Part shown: piece after piece, positions 27,066-38,671 of the stretch
Numbering within the stretch: position 1 is the first letter of the stretch
How the letters are laid out: the number at the start of each line of letters is the position of its first letter
Assembly: GCF_040807025.1 (NCBI RefSeq)
Contig: NC_090942.1
Coordinates: 201,120,747 to 201,184,746 of the forward strand
Origin: Struthio camelus
Taxonomy: Eukaryota > Chordata > Aves > Struthioniformes > Struthionidae
Direction: 5' to 3'
Length of the DNA: 64,000 nucleotides
Translations under genes and position numbers: made by a program
The notes under the pieces: generated by a model
Database searches by the model: none
The model's input: the letters and a program-made list of their open reading frames with translations, nothing else
Told to the model about the DNA's origin: nothing

Positions 27066-27189
27066 ATCATAGAAAAATTTAGCCCCAAAGGGACCTGCAG
27101 TGGTCATCTAGTCCAACCCTTTGCTCCACAGTTTGAAGGAGGTCAGGTTGCTCAGGGCTGTTCCCAGCTATTCTGAGATATTCACATAC
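27066..27189 (-). mobile_element. Old CR1 copy, 3' part (left half of a split element)
   Basis: Antisense CR1 3' end with ATCATAGAA tail-like sequence, then GGGACCTGCAGTGGTCATCT and AGTCCAACCC. The match breaks off near 27189, where a CR1 in the opposite orientation begins, and resumes at about 27627. The two halves appear to be one element interrupted by a later insertion. Confidence 0.8.
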
Positions 27190-27626
27190 TGGAGCAAGCC
27201 CCATGGAGGGCCAGCAAGGTGGTTGGAGGCTGAAGCACAGGACAAACAAGGAAAGGCTGAGCGAGCTGGGTTTATTTAACCTGGAGAACATGAGGCTAAG
27301 GGGGAATCTGCTCGCTATCTTCAACAGCCCAAAGGAGGTTAGAGCAGATGGAGCCAGACACCTCTCAGAGGTGGACAGCAGGAGGATGAGAGGCAACAGA
27401 CACAAGCTGGAACACGGAAATTTTCAGCCTGATGTAAGGAAAAATTTTTTGTGTGAAGGTGGTCAAGGACTGCCACAGGTTGCCCAGATAGGTGGTGACA
27501 TCTCCAGGCTTGGTGACATACGGATTTGACCTAGCCCTGAGAAACCTGCTTTAACTGGACCTGCTTTGAGCAGGGGTTGAGCTAGATACCTTAAGAGGGC
27601 CCTTCCAACCAATGTGATTCTGTGAA
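27190..27626 (+). mobile_element. CR1 LINE fragment nested in an older CR1
   Basis: Sense-oriented CR1 3' end running from the GGAGCAAG region through GAGCGAGCTGGGTTTATTTA and GATGAGAGGCAACAGACAC to TTGAGCAGGGGTTG and CCTTCCAACC. It ends in GATTCTGTG. Antisense CR1 sequence flanks both sides, and the right flank continues the order that was broken at the left flank, so this copy is the younger of the two. Confidence 0.85.
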
Positions 27627-28985
27627 AATCACCAAGGATAGAGACTCCACAGGCTGTCATGGTCACCAGTTTCAGTAAAATTGTTTTCCTTTACCCAGTC
27701 AGAATTTCCCTTGTTACAAGTTGTGACCATTGCTTCTTGTCCTTTTTCTGTGCACCTCTGAGAACAGTTTGACTCTCTTTTCTCTCTAACTCCCTTTTCA
27801 TAGTGAAAGAAAGCAGTTAGTTAGATCCTCCCTTATCTTTTTCTTCAGGCTAAACAAATCCAATTCTCTTAGCCTCTTTCCACGCATGCTGCAGGCCTCT
27901 AAACTCTGCTAGCCCCTCTCCACTTTGTCAACTTCCGTCTTACCTAGGCAGCCCAGGAATGGATGCAGTACTCCAGAGGGCATTTTCATACGTGCTAAAT
28001 GGAGGATAATAATCACTGCCCTTGACCTGCTGGCTACGGTCTTGCTAATGCAGCCCGCTATGCTGTTAACCTTCATTGCTTCAAGGGTGCACTGCTGACT
28101 CATGTTCAACTTGCTGTCCACCAAGACCTTTTCTACAGAGCTGCTTTCTAGTCAGCAGGACCTCAGCATGTACTGATGCATGCTGTTTTACCTGACATGT
28201 AAGATTTTGCAGCTATCTTTGGTGAACCTCCTAAGGTTTTTGTCAGTCCATTCCCCCAGTTTACCAAGATCCCTGTGAATGGTAGCTCTGCCCTCCAGCA
28301 TATACATTCCTCCTCCAATTCAATATCAGATGTAAGCTTACATGCATTCTGTCTCATCGTCCAGGGTGTTGGTGAAGACGATATGCACTAATGGCCCCAG
28401 TATCAGCCTTTGAGGAAAAATATTTGTCATTAGCTACAAGCTGGACTTTTAACTAATGACTCTTTGAGCCGGACACTCTTCCCACTTTTTCACCCTTCTT
28501 GTAAGTCCACGCACCCATTCATCCTTCCCAGTGTGGCCAATGTGCCATGGGGAAACCACATAGAAAGCCTGGCTAAAGTCAAAGTAACCAACACGTGCTG
28601 TTCTTCTTTGTCCACAGAGCCAGTTATTTTATCACAGTGGGTGGTCAGGTGCTGTTCGACCTTGGTAAATATATGCTGGCCATTCCCAGTTACCTTCTTA
28701 TCCTTCATGGGCCTGCATATGGCTTGCAGGAGGACTTGTTTCATAACCTTCCCAAGGTCTGAGCCTATAGCTCGCCAGAGTCTCTCCCTTTTTGAAGATG
28801 GGCATAAAAAATGCCTTTTTGTAGTCACTGGAAACCTCCCTTGATTGTCATGGCTTTACAAAGATGCTAGAGAGAAGCCTCACAGTAGCAGTGGCCAGCT
28901 TCCCCGGCACCCTGGGGTGCATGCTAGCTGGTCTCACAGACTTCTGTATAACTAATCTACTTAAAGAGTCTCTAATTCAGAGTCA
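27627..28985 (-). mobile_element. Old CR1 copy, ORF2 part (right half), RT motif A still present
   Basis: Antisense, strongly decayed CR1 ORF2 sequence in the same order as the young copies: the AAGGATAGAGACTCCAC block, a block near GGCAGCCCAGGAATGGA, TGCTGACTCATGTTCAACTT, and the linker region near 28900. Frameshifts and stops occur throughout. At 28564-28590 the minus strand reads a YFDFSQAF-like motif, the counterpart of RT motif A. That motif is missing from the two much younger copies at 31655-35538 and 38672-40522. Confidence 0.85.
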
Positions 28986-28989
28986 GTGC

Positions 28990-31654
28990 AAGGACAAGTA
29001 TGGCAAATAAAAATGTTGCCACTGGACAGAGATGGTGCCAGATTTGATGGCATGCTGATAACTAGCGAGTTTCTGTGCTACCCGTGTAACTGCAGGATGT
29101 GTGCTGCTAGTTCACAGCCCAGGTCTGTGCCTCCTGAAGAGCATGAGCAGCCTGAGAAGCAAAGCTATGCAATGCCTGCAGGTTCCCCTGGGGTGCCTAA
29201 CAGACACAGCTGATCAGACCTCGCTCTTCCCACCATGCTTTGAAGCCAGCTTACCCTGAAAGCATAAAGATAGAGAAACCAGCCCTGGGCAGGAGTAAAA
29301 CCAAAGGCTTTTATCTTGAAGCCACGTTCTGAGATTAAGAGCCCCATGGACTTTTAGTGGAGCAATGCTTTGATCTGATCAGATATTCATTTTCCAGACA
29401 AACACAAAGAACCTCTACTCCGTAAACTAGCTGAAGTGATCACCAGTGAGTAATACAGCATCATCTGACTCTGCCAGGTAGGCTGCTGCCCAGACGTAGC
29501 TGCCTCAGAGCTGCTGTAAAACACAGCACCAGCTGCATAACACCTTCTGCCCCCTGCTTTAAGCCAACTCTTTGGAGCTAAGACTGTGATACAGAGCCTT
29601 TCACAGAGGTTTTATAATCTGGGAGTGACCTTCAGCATAAACAAATCTCTCTTCCCTCTTTCTCTTTGCCCAGCATAGCTGCCCAGCCTTGACAGCAGGT
29701 GCTTCTGGTTAAGACAACCCCCAGTCTGCACATTTGGTGCAGCTCTCTTGCTCCTTTAGGGCAAAATCCAATTAGGCTTTTTAGAAATTTTATTGTACCA
29801 AATTGAAAAAAATCAGCAAAATTTTGAACAAGCTATCTCAACAGAAATACAAGGGAGGCCTGGCCCATTCACTTGACATTTATCACTAGAGGCTGGAGAG
29901 CTGCCAGGCCACCCTCAAACAGTGCTGCTGTGGCCTGTCTGACCAGCGTTCACCAGCACCTCTTGCTGCTTGCTTTGCATTCCACCAAACAGTGGCTACG
30001 GAGCAGACCTCCATTTGGGACTGTAAAGTCTAACTCATATAGCAGTATTCGAAGAAGGACAAATCTTGCGAATTCTTGGCTTGGGAGCTCAGACTGCTTT
30101 TTCATAGGTTTAATCCTCAAATGAGAGGTGCAGCAAATGGAGCTGGGAGATGGTTTTACCTTTTAGTAGGTCTGAGGTGAGATTAGCACAGGAACATTGC
30201 ATCCCAGTCTGTTTTCATGGTTATAAAGGCATGTTGAAGAACCGAAGAGGACACAGGAAAGAGTCTGAACAAGAATACTTATGGACAATGGGAAGCTTAA
30301 AAAGGCAAATTATTTTCCTTATCCAAAGAAACTTAAAGGGTGAAATAGCAACTCATTTATCAGTGTCTAGATTATTATATTAAATCATTTGCTAGGAACT
30401 CTATTCACAAAATGCTTTTTTATCCGATTTGAGGTGTTTGTCCTGTTGAAAAGTTTCTTTGGAAGCCTTGAGCCTGCAACAAGAAATAGTTCATGACTTA
30501 CTTACTTATGCTTAGATACATTCTTTTTAAATTTCACACTCAAAAATATCCTATTGAACTCTCTATATAAGCCATCTCGACAGATTACAATAGTCTCACC
30601 ACCACCTTGCCTGGCCAAAACCTGCTCACACAGAGCAGCCTTTATTGCCATCAGCCTTGGAGAAAAAGATTTTCCCAGTTTCTTTACCCAGCTCCGGGTA
30701 CTGAAAACCCTAAGTACTAATTCCTGGACAACATAATAGATTATTTTGATCCCTTCACCAAAGTCTCAGCAACTTGCTTTTGGAAGGGAATGTGGCTGCT
30801 GGCACAGGTTTACCAGTTCACTAGCTCAGTGTGGGAAGCTGGAGAAAGGCTTGTCCTAAGAAGAACATAGATTATAAACCATGTTAAGTTCTACTTAAAA
30901 AAAAAAAAAATTATTTCCTAATATGTTACCTCCCTTGGAGAGTAATGCGGGGACTGGTTGACACAGATCACTTGCCCTTCTCCTCTGCAGGAGGAAATGG
31001 GTCAGGCCATTGCAGCCTTCCTGAGATGTCAGCACATTGCAAGGGTCAGGCTGTCCATGTCCAGGAAAGCACTGCATATAGGACAGCAAGTAGTGAACCT
31101 GGTGGTGTCTTGGCCACAAAATTGAATTATTGTGTCCAACTGTTACTCTTCATTAGCCTCTACTTTCAAAAGATAGTTTAATGATCAGCAGGGGATGTTT
31201 TTTGGCCTTCCTGCCATTACATTTAATTAGAAGATGTGATTGTTTGCTTTGTTTTCACTCTCCTCCATGACCGAGTGATTTGCATTTCACAGACAATTCT
31301 CAGACCTTGTTGTACATCTTCTACCTGAACTATGCAGCACGGAGAATCAAGCTGAACTCCTTGGTGGCAGCAGCCAGAGTCAACAGCTGGAGCAACACCT
31401 AGAAAACCCACAGCATGATTAAAGAATTAACAAAAAAGACAAAATACCAAACATACTGCTTATAAAGATCTAGGCTGGAGCTGCCAAAGGTCAGTGCAGA
31501 TCCAGAGAGCATTGTGACTAGGTGGCACACATTCAGAGACAGGCACACACTCACACTGAGATATGGTACAGATGGGGACGTCCAGTTGCTTTACAATCTC
31601 CTAACACCACTCATCAGCAGTAGCATTTGTTATTTCAAAGCACCAGTCACTATT
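28990..31654. other. Intergenic stretch, nothing recognised
   Basis: Unique-looking sequence between the old CR1 cluster and CR1 copy A. It contains an A-run at about 30897-30911 and short chance frames. No exon, RNA gene or repeat family was recognised. Confidence 0.5.
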
Positions 31655-31734
31655 CACAGAATCACAGAATGGTTTAGGTTGGAAGGGACCTCTGGAGATC
31701 ATCTAGTCCAACCTCCCTGCTCAAGCAGGGGCCT

Positions 31735-33160
31735 CTAGAGCATATTGCCCAGGATCACATCCAGGCAGGTTTTCAATATGTCCGGGGAAGGAGACTCCAC
31801 CACCTCTCTGGGCAACCTGTTCCAGTGCTCTGTAACCCTCACAGTCAAGAAGTTTTTCCTCAGGTTCAGATGGAACTTCCTGTGGTTCAGTTTCTGCCCG
31901 TTGCCTCTTGTCCTGTTGCTGGGCACCACGGAGAAGAGTCCGGCCCCATCCTCTCGACACCCCCCTTCCCCCCCCTTCAGATACTTGTACACGTTGATGA
32001 GATCTCCTCTCAGTCTTCTCTTCCCCAGGCTGAACAGGCCCAGCTCCCTCAGCCTTTCTTCAGAGGAGAGGTGTTCCAGCCCTCTAATCATCTTTGTAGC
32101 CCTCCGCTGGACTCTCTCCAGGAGTGCCATGTCTCTCTTGTACTGGGGAGCCCAGAATTGGACACAGCACTCCAGGTGAGGCCTCCCCAGGGCTGAGGAG
32201 AGGGGAAGGATCACCTCCCTCCACCGGCTGGCAACACTCTGCCTAATGCACCCCAGGAGACCACTGGCCTTCTTGGCCACAAGGGCACATTGCTGACTCA
32301 TGTTTATCTTCTTGTCCACCAGCACTCCCAGGTCCTTCTCTGCAGAGCTACTTTCCAGCAGGTCAACCCCCAGCCTGTCCTGCTGCCTGGGGTTATTCCT
32401 CCCTAGGTGCAGGACCCTGCACTTGCCTTTGTTGAACTTCAGGAGGTTCCTCTCCGCCCAGCTCTCCAGGTCCCTCTGAATGGCAGCACAGCCCTCTGGT
32501 GTGTCAGCCACTCCCCCCAGTTTAGTATCATCAGCAAACGTGCTGAGGGTGCACTCTGTCCCTTCCGCCAGGTCATTGATGAATACATTGAACAAGACTG
32601 GACCCAGGACTGACCCCTGGGGGACACCACTAGCTACAGGCCTCCAACTTGACTCTGCGCCATTCACCACAACCCTCTGAGCTCGGCCATCCAGCCAGTT
32701 CTCAAGCCACCTCACCATCCACTTATCCAACCCACACTTCCTGAGCCAGGGAGACAATACCCACTGCTCTGCCCTCATCTACCCAGCCAGGCATTCCATC
32801 ACAGAAGGCTATCAGATTGGTCAAGCATGATTTCCCTTTGGTGAATCCATGCTGACTACTCCTGATCACCTTCTTGTCCTCCAGATGCTTAATGATGACC
32901 GCCAGGAGGAGCTGTTCCATCACCTTTCCAGGGATGGAGGTGAGGCTGACAGGCCTGTAGTTTCCAGGCTCCTCCTTCTTGCCCTTTTGGAAGACTGGCG
33001 TGACGCTGGCTTTCTTCCAGTCCTCAGGCACCTCTCCTGATCTCCAGGACCTTTCCAAGAGGATGGAGAGTGGCCTAGCGATAACATCCGCCAGCTCCCT
33101 CAGCACTCGCGGGTGCATCCCATCGGGGCCCATGGATTTATGGATGTCAAGTTTGGACAA
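31735..33160 (-). pseudogene. CR1 copy A ORF2: reverse transcriptase part, disrupted
   Basis: Two frames cover the RT. The upstream one (32723-33160) carries the NYRPVSLTS and QHGFTKGKSC motifs and ends at a stop just after [13 protein letters not shown]. The downstream one (31735-32778) carries [22 protein letters not shown] (FADD codons at 32528-32539), the thumb region and the normal C-terminus ending VILGNML. Between them, at about 32737-32760, sequence coding for the motif A block is missing and the frame shifts. The first catalytic aspartate is therefore gone. An in-frame TAG also separates this part from the endonuclease part at about 33170. Confidence 0.93.
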
Positions 33161-33172
33161 AAGAGCTCTAAC

Positions 33173-34636
33173 CTAATCCTCCTCCACCAAGGGAGAGTCT
33201 TCCTTTCTCCAGACTTCCTCTCTTGTCCGCAGGGTCTGGAATTCCTGAGGACTTGCCTTAGCAGTGAAGACTGAAGCAAAGGCAGCATTCAATAACTCTG
33301 CCTTCTCTGTATCCTTTGTTACCAGGGCACCTGCCCCATTCAGCAGCGGGCCCACGTTTTCCCTAGTCTTCCTTTTGCTCTTGATGTATTTGAAGAACCC
33401 CTTCTTGTTGTCCTTGACATCCCTTGCCAGATTTAATTCCAACTGGGCCTTAGCCTTCCTTGTTGCATCCCTGCATGCTCTGACATTGTCAATGTCCCTT
33501 TGTTCCTCCCAAGTGGCCTGTCTTCTCTTCCACACTCTGTACGCTTCCTTCTTCTGCTGGAGTTTTGCCAGGAGTTCCTTGCTCATCCATGCAGGTCTCC
33601 TTCCCACTTTGCTGGACGTCTTACTCATAGGGATGCACCAGTCTTGAGCCTGGAGGAGGTGATGCTTAAATATTAACCAGCTTTCTTGGACCCCTCTTAC
33701 TTCTAGGGCCCTACCCCATGAGATCCCCCTAAGTAGGTCCCTGAAGAGGCCAAAGTCAGCTCTCCCGAAGTCCAGTGTTGCAATCGTACTCATTGCCCTG
33801 CTTCCTCCTCGTAGGATCCTGAACTCCACCATCTCATGGTCACTGCAGCCAAGGCTGCCCCCAGCCTTCACCTCTCCAACTAGACCTTCTTTGTTCGTTA
33901 GTACGAGGTCTAGCATTGCACCTCTCCTTGTTGACGTCTCCACCACCTGGGTCAAGAAATTATCATCAATGCTCTGCAGGAACCTCTTTGACTGTTTGTG
34001 CCTAGCTGTGCTGGCTTCCCAGCAGATGTCGGGGTGGCTGAAGTCTCCCATGAGAACCAGGGCCTGTGATTGTGAGGCTACTTCCAGCTGTCTGTAGAAG
34101 GCCTCATTGACGACTTCCTCCTGGTCAGGTGGCCTGTAGTAAACCCCCACCACCATGTCGCCCATGTTACCCTGCCCTTTAATCCTTATCCCTAGGCTCT
34201 CCACTTGCTCTTCATCCACCCCGAGGCAGAGCTCCATACATTCTAGTTGCTCCCTCACATAAAGAGCAACTCCACCTCCTCGCCTTCCTAGCCTGTCTTT
34301 CCTAAAAAGCACGTAGCCATCCATGACAGCATCCCAGTCATGTGAACTATCCCACCATAGTGGGATAACCGCATTGGTAACCGCAATGAGATCATGGCCT
34401 TGTGAGTGCACACAGAGCTCTAACTCTTCCTGTTTATTCCCCATGCTGCGTGCATTGCTATACAGGCATTCCAGAGAGCCAGTCAAGCATGCAAGCTTCC
34501 CAGAAGAGGTGCAAGAGGATCCTCCATAGCCATGTTCCAGGCTGTCTCCCCTGGCTGTATGCACCTGCTGGAGGCATCCTGACTTGAGCGGTGTTTTACT
34601 GACTCTCCTGCCACTATACCACTCCCCTTCCCCCAT
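33173..34636 (-). pseudogene. CR1 copy A ORF2: endonuclease part, disrupted
   Basis: A 487-codon open stretch reads as the AP-type endonuclease of CR1 plus the linker to the RT. Visible blocks are [12 protein letters not shown] (about residues 58-70), [46 protein letters not shown] and [10 protein letters not shown] (the catalytic His block), then the basic linker [19 protein letters not shown]. The block that normally holds the catalytic glutamate reads [15 protein letters not shown], and GDFN is changed to GDFS, so the enzyme is probably inactive even where the frame is open. It ends at a TAG after SPLVEED. Confidence 0.9.
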
Positions 34637-34641
34637 CTTTC

Positions 34642-35538
34642 CTAGTTTAAAACCCCCCTTACCAGGCTGGCCAATCTGTTGGCAAAGATACGCATGCCCC
34701 GCTTGGTAAGGTGGGTCCCATCGCTCCCCATCAGCTGTTGATCTTCAAACAGGGTCCCGTGGTCATAGAAACCAAAGCCCTGTTGCCAACACCAGCGGCG
34801 CAGCCAGTTGTTAACTTGGAAAACTCGTCTACTCCTCCTCCCATCCTTTCCCCTCACAGGCAAGATTGAGGAGAAAACAACCTGGGCTCCCAGACCCTTA
34901 ACCACCATTTCCAGAGCTATGAAGTCGGGTTTGATGGTTTCCAGTTTGCCTTTCGTGTCTTCGCGCCCACATGGAAGAGCAGCAGAGGGTTGTGGTCCGA
35001 TGCATGGACAAGCCTCGGCAGTCTTTCCGTGACATCTCTTATTCGAGCCCCTGGCAGGCAGCAAACCTCTCTGGACAAGAGGTCAGGTCGGCAGATAGGT
35101 ATCTCTGTCCCCTGCAGCAGGGAGTCACCCACAACAATCACTTGCCGCTTCTTCCGGGGGTTCCTGCACGGCACAGGGTCTGCCAGGCCAGTTGCCTCCC
35201 TTGGAGCCACGCCCAGCTCCTCCTCAGCTTGGAGGGCGCTAAACTTGTTCTTCACAGGCAACTCTTGAGGAGGAGCAAGAGCCTTTCTCCCTCTACAAGA
35301 GGTCACCAGCTTCGAGCCCTCTTCAACAGCGTTATGATACGTTATGATGTACCGTTACACACGGTACAGAGCCCTTCAGCAACTCCGCTGCAGTGGGGGG
35401 TGGGGACTCCTGGAGCTGTACAGTCTCCAAGAATACCCTGTCAATCTCCTGCTCATCTTCTCGGATGCTACGCAGCCTACTAACCTCCTCCTGTAACTCC
35501 TTTATCTGGTCAACCACAGCACACCTTGCACAGGAGAG
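34642..35538 (-). pseudogene. CR1 copy A ORF1 remnant (coiled coil + esterase-like domain)
   Basis: ORF1 of CR1 encodes an RNA-binding/esterase-like protein. The upstream piece (35332-35517) is a short coiled coil, VDQIKELQEEVSRLRSIRED. The next piece (34917-35306) holds the SGNH-type GDSLLQGTE nucleophile block. The last piece (34642-35064) holds [17 protein letters not shown], with the Asp/His block, and ends at TAA/TAG just before ORF2. The esterase frame is broken near 34960 after FHVG, where one base appears missing. A stop also follows VHHNVS at about 35332. The first codons of ORF1 and the 5' UTR are absent. Confidence 0.85.
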
Positions 35539-35543
35539 CTATT

Positions 35544-38500
35544 AACTTTTCTGTGGGAGGCTTGGGTTTGATGCACACTGGCATTTGGGCATATATGGAT
35601 GTGCTGAATGCAAAACTGTTCCATCCACACATTTCATGCTGTGCTCACTGTTCAAGGTCCCATATGCACTCTTCAAGCCAACCAAATGCCTCAGCTCCTC
35701 TCCGATTTAGAGCAATAAGACTTTCACACCAGTTGCAAACATCTATGGTCTTTGCTCACTGTTATGTACATCCCTAAAATAACACGTGACAGAGAATGAG
35801 GTTCTTAATTAACCATCTCTTTGAAGAGAACAGCAGTCAGATGGTAATTCAGTATCCCTGCCCCTTCGCTGTCCAACTTCGCCAGTGCTGGTAACCAGAG
35901 TGACACCTGCTACCAGATCCATTGCTGGCCTTTCATGTGTGGCTGTATGGCTACCACAAGTGTATTCCAGGGAGTCCATCAAGCTGTTTTTCTAATAAAA
36001 AATATTAGGCATTGAACATAAGTCTGCTCTGTCAGAGTGGAAAAAGACTTAAAAAAAATAAGAAAAAAGTCAACTATTACTACCTAAAAACCCCAGTTGT
36101 GAATCAAAAGTAGAAAAACTCCTTGTTTGATCATAGTGGTCCTTCAGAACAATCTAGTCTTGTTCTGTTTGGTCATCAGAGATCAAAACATCATTTCTAT
36201 TCATGGACCTACCAGTGTCAAAAATACAGCCTCCATCTTTTTTTTTTTTAAGCTTTCTTTAGTATTTGCAACATCAACATCATAACAAATCTGCTTTTAC
36301 AGACTAGACAGTTTTGCAGTACCATGCCCCTTACAAGTAAGTTAATAGTAGAGCAACTGTAAGGTCCTCAAATGAAGAAGATAATTGAAAGCTTTCATAA
36401 AGTATGAAGTGAATCAGATTTTCCAGAAATATTTAGCTTTTCAGTGGCTACTGAATGCTAAGTGCTTTTCAGATCTTCACTGTAACAGTGCAGATTATGT
36501 ATCATTTCAGATTGTTCTTAATTTCATCCTTATTCTTAAGCTATGTTTCCACGACTCTGAAACTTCTAATTTTAGCAGTTATAAGTGATGCAAGATTTAT
36601 AGAAAAATGCGATGTTTTACTAAACAGACATGTCTGGAAAAACAGACAAGTTTTGATATACACAAGCCTTTCTTTAAGTCCATTCTTAAATCAATCCTGA
36701 ACTGCTAAGATTATTAATGGGCCAGGAACAATTGCTATGGATGTGTAAAACACACTGTCTGCTCACCAGGCATACATCTGTTTATGCAGTGTCCAGCACA
36801 GGGAAGCCTCTCTCATTAAAGAAAGTGTATTTTCTCTAGAAACTAATGGAAATGCACCAAAGCATATATGCTCTTGACAGCAGCAAACCCTAAAAAAGAT
36901 CCATTGTTGGCAAGATAATATAGAAACAAAATGATGAAAAAAGTGTTTGCTGCACTTTTTTTGCCAGCTGTCCCCATGTGGTTTTTGGTCTATTTCATTT
37001 CAAGAAACTTCAGTTATCTCACAGTGTTGAAATGCAAACATAAATTACAATGTCAGCACTTGAATTTGTTTTGGCTAAAGATTTACAGAGATAGGAAGAT
37101 ACAATAAATTGTACAATTGTACACAGACTCTAAGCACTTCAATGGAATTATCTGTGGAAGATGAAGTAAATTGCCTTGAAATAAATCATTCATTGAAATA
37201 ACTAATTAAATGGGCTGCATTCTTTAAAAATGTATCAGAATCCACTCACTTTTCTGCAAAATATCAATCTATTTAATAGCATTTGCAGTAACTAAAGCTT
37301 TCTTCTATATTTTATTTGTCTGGATAGGGCACAATCAAATAAATCAAACAACTTTCCCACAACAGCATGAAAAACAAGCAATACAAAGTAGAAATAGTCT
37401 TTAAACACTGCAGAATGGAAAGTTTTACACAAGAAATAGTCTGCCTATGCATGTACCTACTGCAGATGCAAAAGCTGCATTACAGATGGTTGTTAACTGA
37501 GCTGGCTCAACACTGTAATTTCTGTTCTGCAAAAATTTTGTAGAGAAAACCATAGTCCAGAAAGGTTATAATTTTGAGTACTTCACTGACAACCATTATA
37601 ATGTCCTCCGAAAGAGGTAATTTTTCAAGTTGTTAAAACAGCTAGCATTTTTTCCTTTGCCTGCCTTCTCCCAATCATGCTTGCTCTCCTTGCAGCTTGT
37701 CTCTAAGCTGACTGTACCAGGTTTCTCCACTTTTGGTACCAGCAATCCCATTTTCATCTTTTCAAAGTCCCCAGGCGCCCCCTCTGCCAGCTGTAGTCCC
37801 CTTGCCTAGCTGTTCTGCATCCTTTTCTTCTTGAACAACCAGGCCCAATTCTCCCATCACATCATGGCTTCTCAGGACATTTTCTCCTATTTGCCTTTCA
37901 CTTGCACACTTTTGCCATCTTCCTCCATCCTTTAGTGTTCTTGCACCTGCTGGTTTTTCTCTCATCCTTGTAGGTTAAGGTAAGGCAGATTAAGAGAGCC
38001 TGAACTTGGTTGTACAAAGCTGACCAAAATGAGAGGAGGAAAAAGTGATATAAAGAGTCCAGGTGCGGTTCATGCTAGGCTAATATCTGTATTCAGATAC
38101 AAAGTCAGGGGGAATGTCTGGTAAAAAACAAAGTGAATTGAAACAACACCTCTGACCTGGGGAACATGCAGAGCTTCCGTTGTAGGGTGGCAATACACTG
38201 CCACACCACATTCACTCTGTTCTGCTATTGTGAATCATCATAAACGGTACAGCACACGATTTTATGTTCCAAGTGTGGGTGTTCAGTAAATTTTAATTAT
38301 ATTTCATGTTGTGACAAGCCTTTTCAAGGAGACATTGTTCGGATGGAAATGTTTTCTTTCATTGTCACCTTTTCCTTCTATTCAAGATCAAAGCAAATTG
38401 TTGGAAAATAGAGCCTAAAGAACAGAACAATTGAAGCAGATTGTTCTATGGCTCCTGTCAGCTCTAAAGCAAAGAACAACAAAATCAAGAGAACCAATGC

Positions 38501-38671
38501 CTTTCCAAAACGTGGTGGAGACTGAGACTGTGGTTACTCTGCGGTCAGATCAAGACCAGAAAGAAACTGGGACACTGGGAATCACACCGTTATGCTATGT
38601 GAATACATGGACAACATGGTCTTTGTGGAAATGAATTTGTTTTAAACTGAATTCACCCCCTACTTGATATT
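35544..38671. other. Intergenic stretch between CR1 copies A and B
   Basis: AT-rich unique-looking sequence with a T-run near 36239-36250. No exon or repeat family was recognised. It separates two near-identical, same-orientation CR1 copies. Confidence 0.5.

Larger units (their letters stand above)
31655..35538 (-). mobile_element. CR1 LINE copy A, nearly full length, coding-dead
   Basis: Chicken-repeat-1 non-LTR retrotransposon on the minus strand. Its 3' end at 31655-31670 is two ATTCTGTG units in antisense. Next come the RT region, the endonuclease region and an ORF1 remnant. The 5' end stops inside ORF1 just upstream of the CARCAVVDQ codons. CTATT flanks both ends (31650-31654 and 35539-35543) and may be a short target duplication. 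About 3.9 kb remains. Both ORFs are broken, as described in the entries for their remnants. Sequence shared with copy B is nearly identical, which implies a recent origin. Confidence 0.95.

Noticed and set aside
31745-35483. Plus-strand open frames of 60-170 codons within CR1 copy A
   Set aside because: They are antisense shadows of CR1 ORF1 and ORF2. Identical shadows recur in copy B.
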